Source: Ashinkailepas kermadecensis (Eukaryota; Arthropoda; Thecostraca; Neolepadidae). Taken from it: DNA of 64,000 bases. This document shows, in pieces, positions 63,569 through 64,000 of this stretch (within the stretch, counting starts at the first letter, position 1; each line of letters begins with the position of its first letter). Made by a program: the position numbers and the translations under genes. The stretch spans positions 62,001 to 126,000 of the forward strand of contig JAOTOM010003151.1 of the NCBI GenBank assembly GCA_034440615.1, given 5' to 3'. The notes under the pieces were generated by a model. It had not been told where the DNA came from and did no database searches. It worked only from the letters and a program-made list of their open reading frames with translations.

Positions 63569-64000
63569 AATAGAAGCTTGTCTTAATAAATAGAGGTTCA
63601 CTATTATTTGTTCCCATGATAACCTTCATCCTTTAGAAGTTAGCTTGCAATGGATTTTGTTTGCTTCATTTTGAATGCTATTGAATGCTATTTTGTGTGC
63701 TACTACCCAACTCCAAGCCATTTTTTGGGTGTTATTTTCCTCCAAACTGAAAAGTATGCATTTGCAGAGGAAATTAGTGGTCACATGTTTAGCACATTTA
63801 TAAGCATTTCATTTCAAAGAGAAATTACAAGAAATTACAAGAAATCAAAAATTACCTTCAACTGCAAATTCAAACAACACCTACCAAAAACCTATTCCCT
63901 TGGCTTATTCATGGAGGTAACAGGTAGGTAAAACTTGTCTCGTATATATTTCAAACTAATAATACTAAATGAACACTGTATCCTTTACCTAGCTGACTAC

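Larger units (their letters stand above)
60977..64000. other. PSMD13 upstream flank
   Basis: AT-richer than the rest of the window. Apart from two SINEs and two tail-only inserts, no gene is visible. The PSMD13 promoter should lie in the first few hundred bases, but no TATA box or other core element can be called with confidence. Confidence 0.5.

Overview
The window is nuclear DNA of an animal, most likely an arthropod and perhaps a crustacean. It contains spliced genes with GT/AG introns, tRNA-headed SINEs, decayed non-LTR retrotransposons, microsatellites and very large minisatellite arrays. I place the lineage by the EF-hand form of nicotinamidase, which I know from arthropods; the species cannot be fixed from the sequence. 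No prokaryotic gene, CRISPR array or functional RNA gene is visible.

Two complete host genes fill the window and converge. On the + strand, a nicotinamidase with two N-terminal EF-hands (Naam-like, 349 residues) is assembled from nine exons between 48 and 37008. On the - strand, the 26S proteasome lid subunit Rpn9/PSMD13 (379 residues once a one-base frameshift is set aside) is assembled from eight exons between 60976 and 39914. About 2.9 kb separates the two stop codons. Every intron has GT/AG ends and all exon phases join. The proteins act independently: one in NAD salvage, the other in proteasome assembly. No functional link is visible.

Layout: 48-151 Naam exon 1; 659-3394 a large inverted repeat carrying two copies of a broken gene fragment; 5.6-8.4, 8.8-11.0, 14.3-14.9 and 18.2-20.2 kb minisatellites in Naam introns; 20.4-24.4 kb three Naam exons, two of them followed by arrays that repeat the splice donor; 25.6-27.7 kb LINE remains; 29.7-37.0 kb the last Naam exons; 37.0-39.8 kb intergenic arrays; 39.9-49.9 kb the 3' half of PSMD13, with a 38-copy array repeating the exon 6 acceptor; 50.6-52.2 kb a LINE remnant with a recognisable 3' tail; 53.5-61.0 kb the 5' half of PSMD13; 61-64 kb AT-richer flank with SINEs.

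The most interesting system is a retroposon family sharing one 3' tail. The tail sits at the end of a LINE remnant (50.6-52.2 kb), at the end of SINEs with two different tRNA-like heads, and alone as inserts of only 52-62 bp. Five such tail-only inserts are bounded by direct repeats of 8-17 bp, so the tail by itself seems enough to be copied and inserted. A second theme is minisatellites whose unit contains a real splice site. A third is a set of perfect short palindromes, four of them within 0.8 kb.
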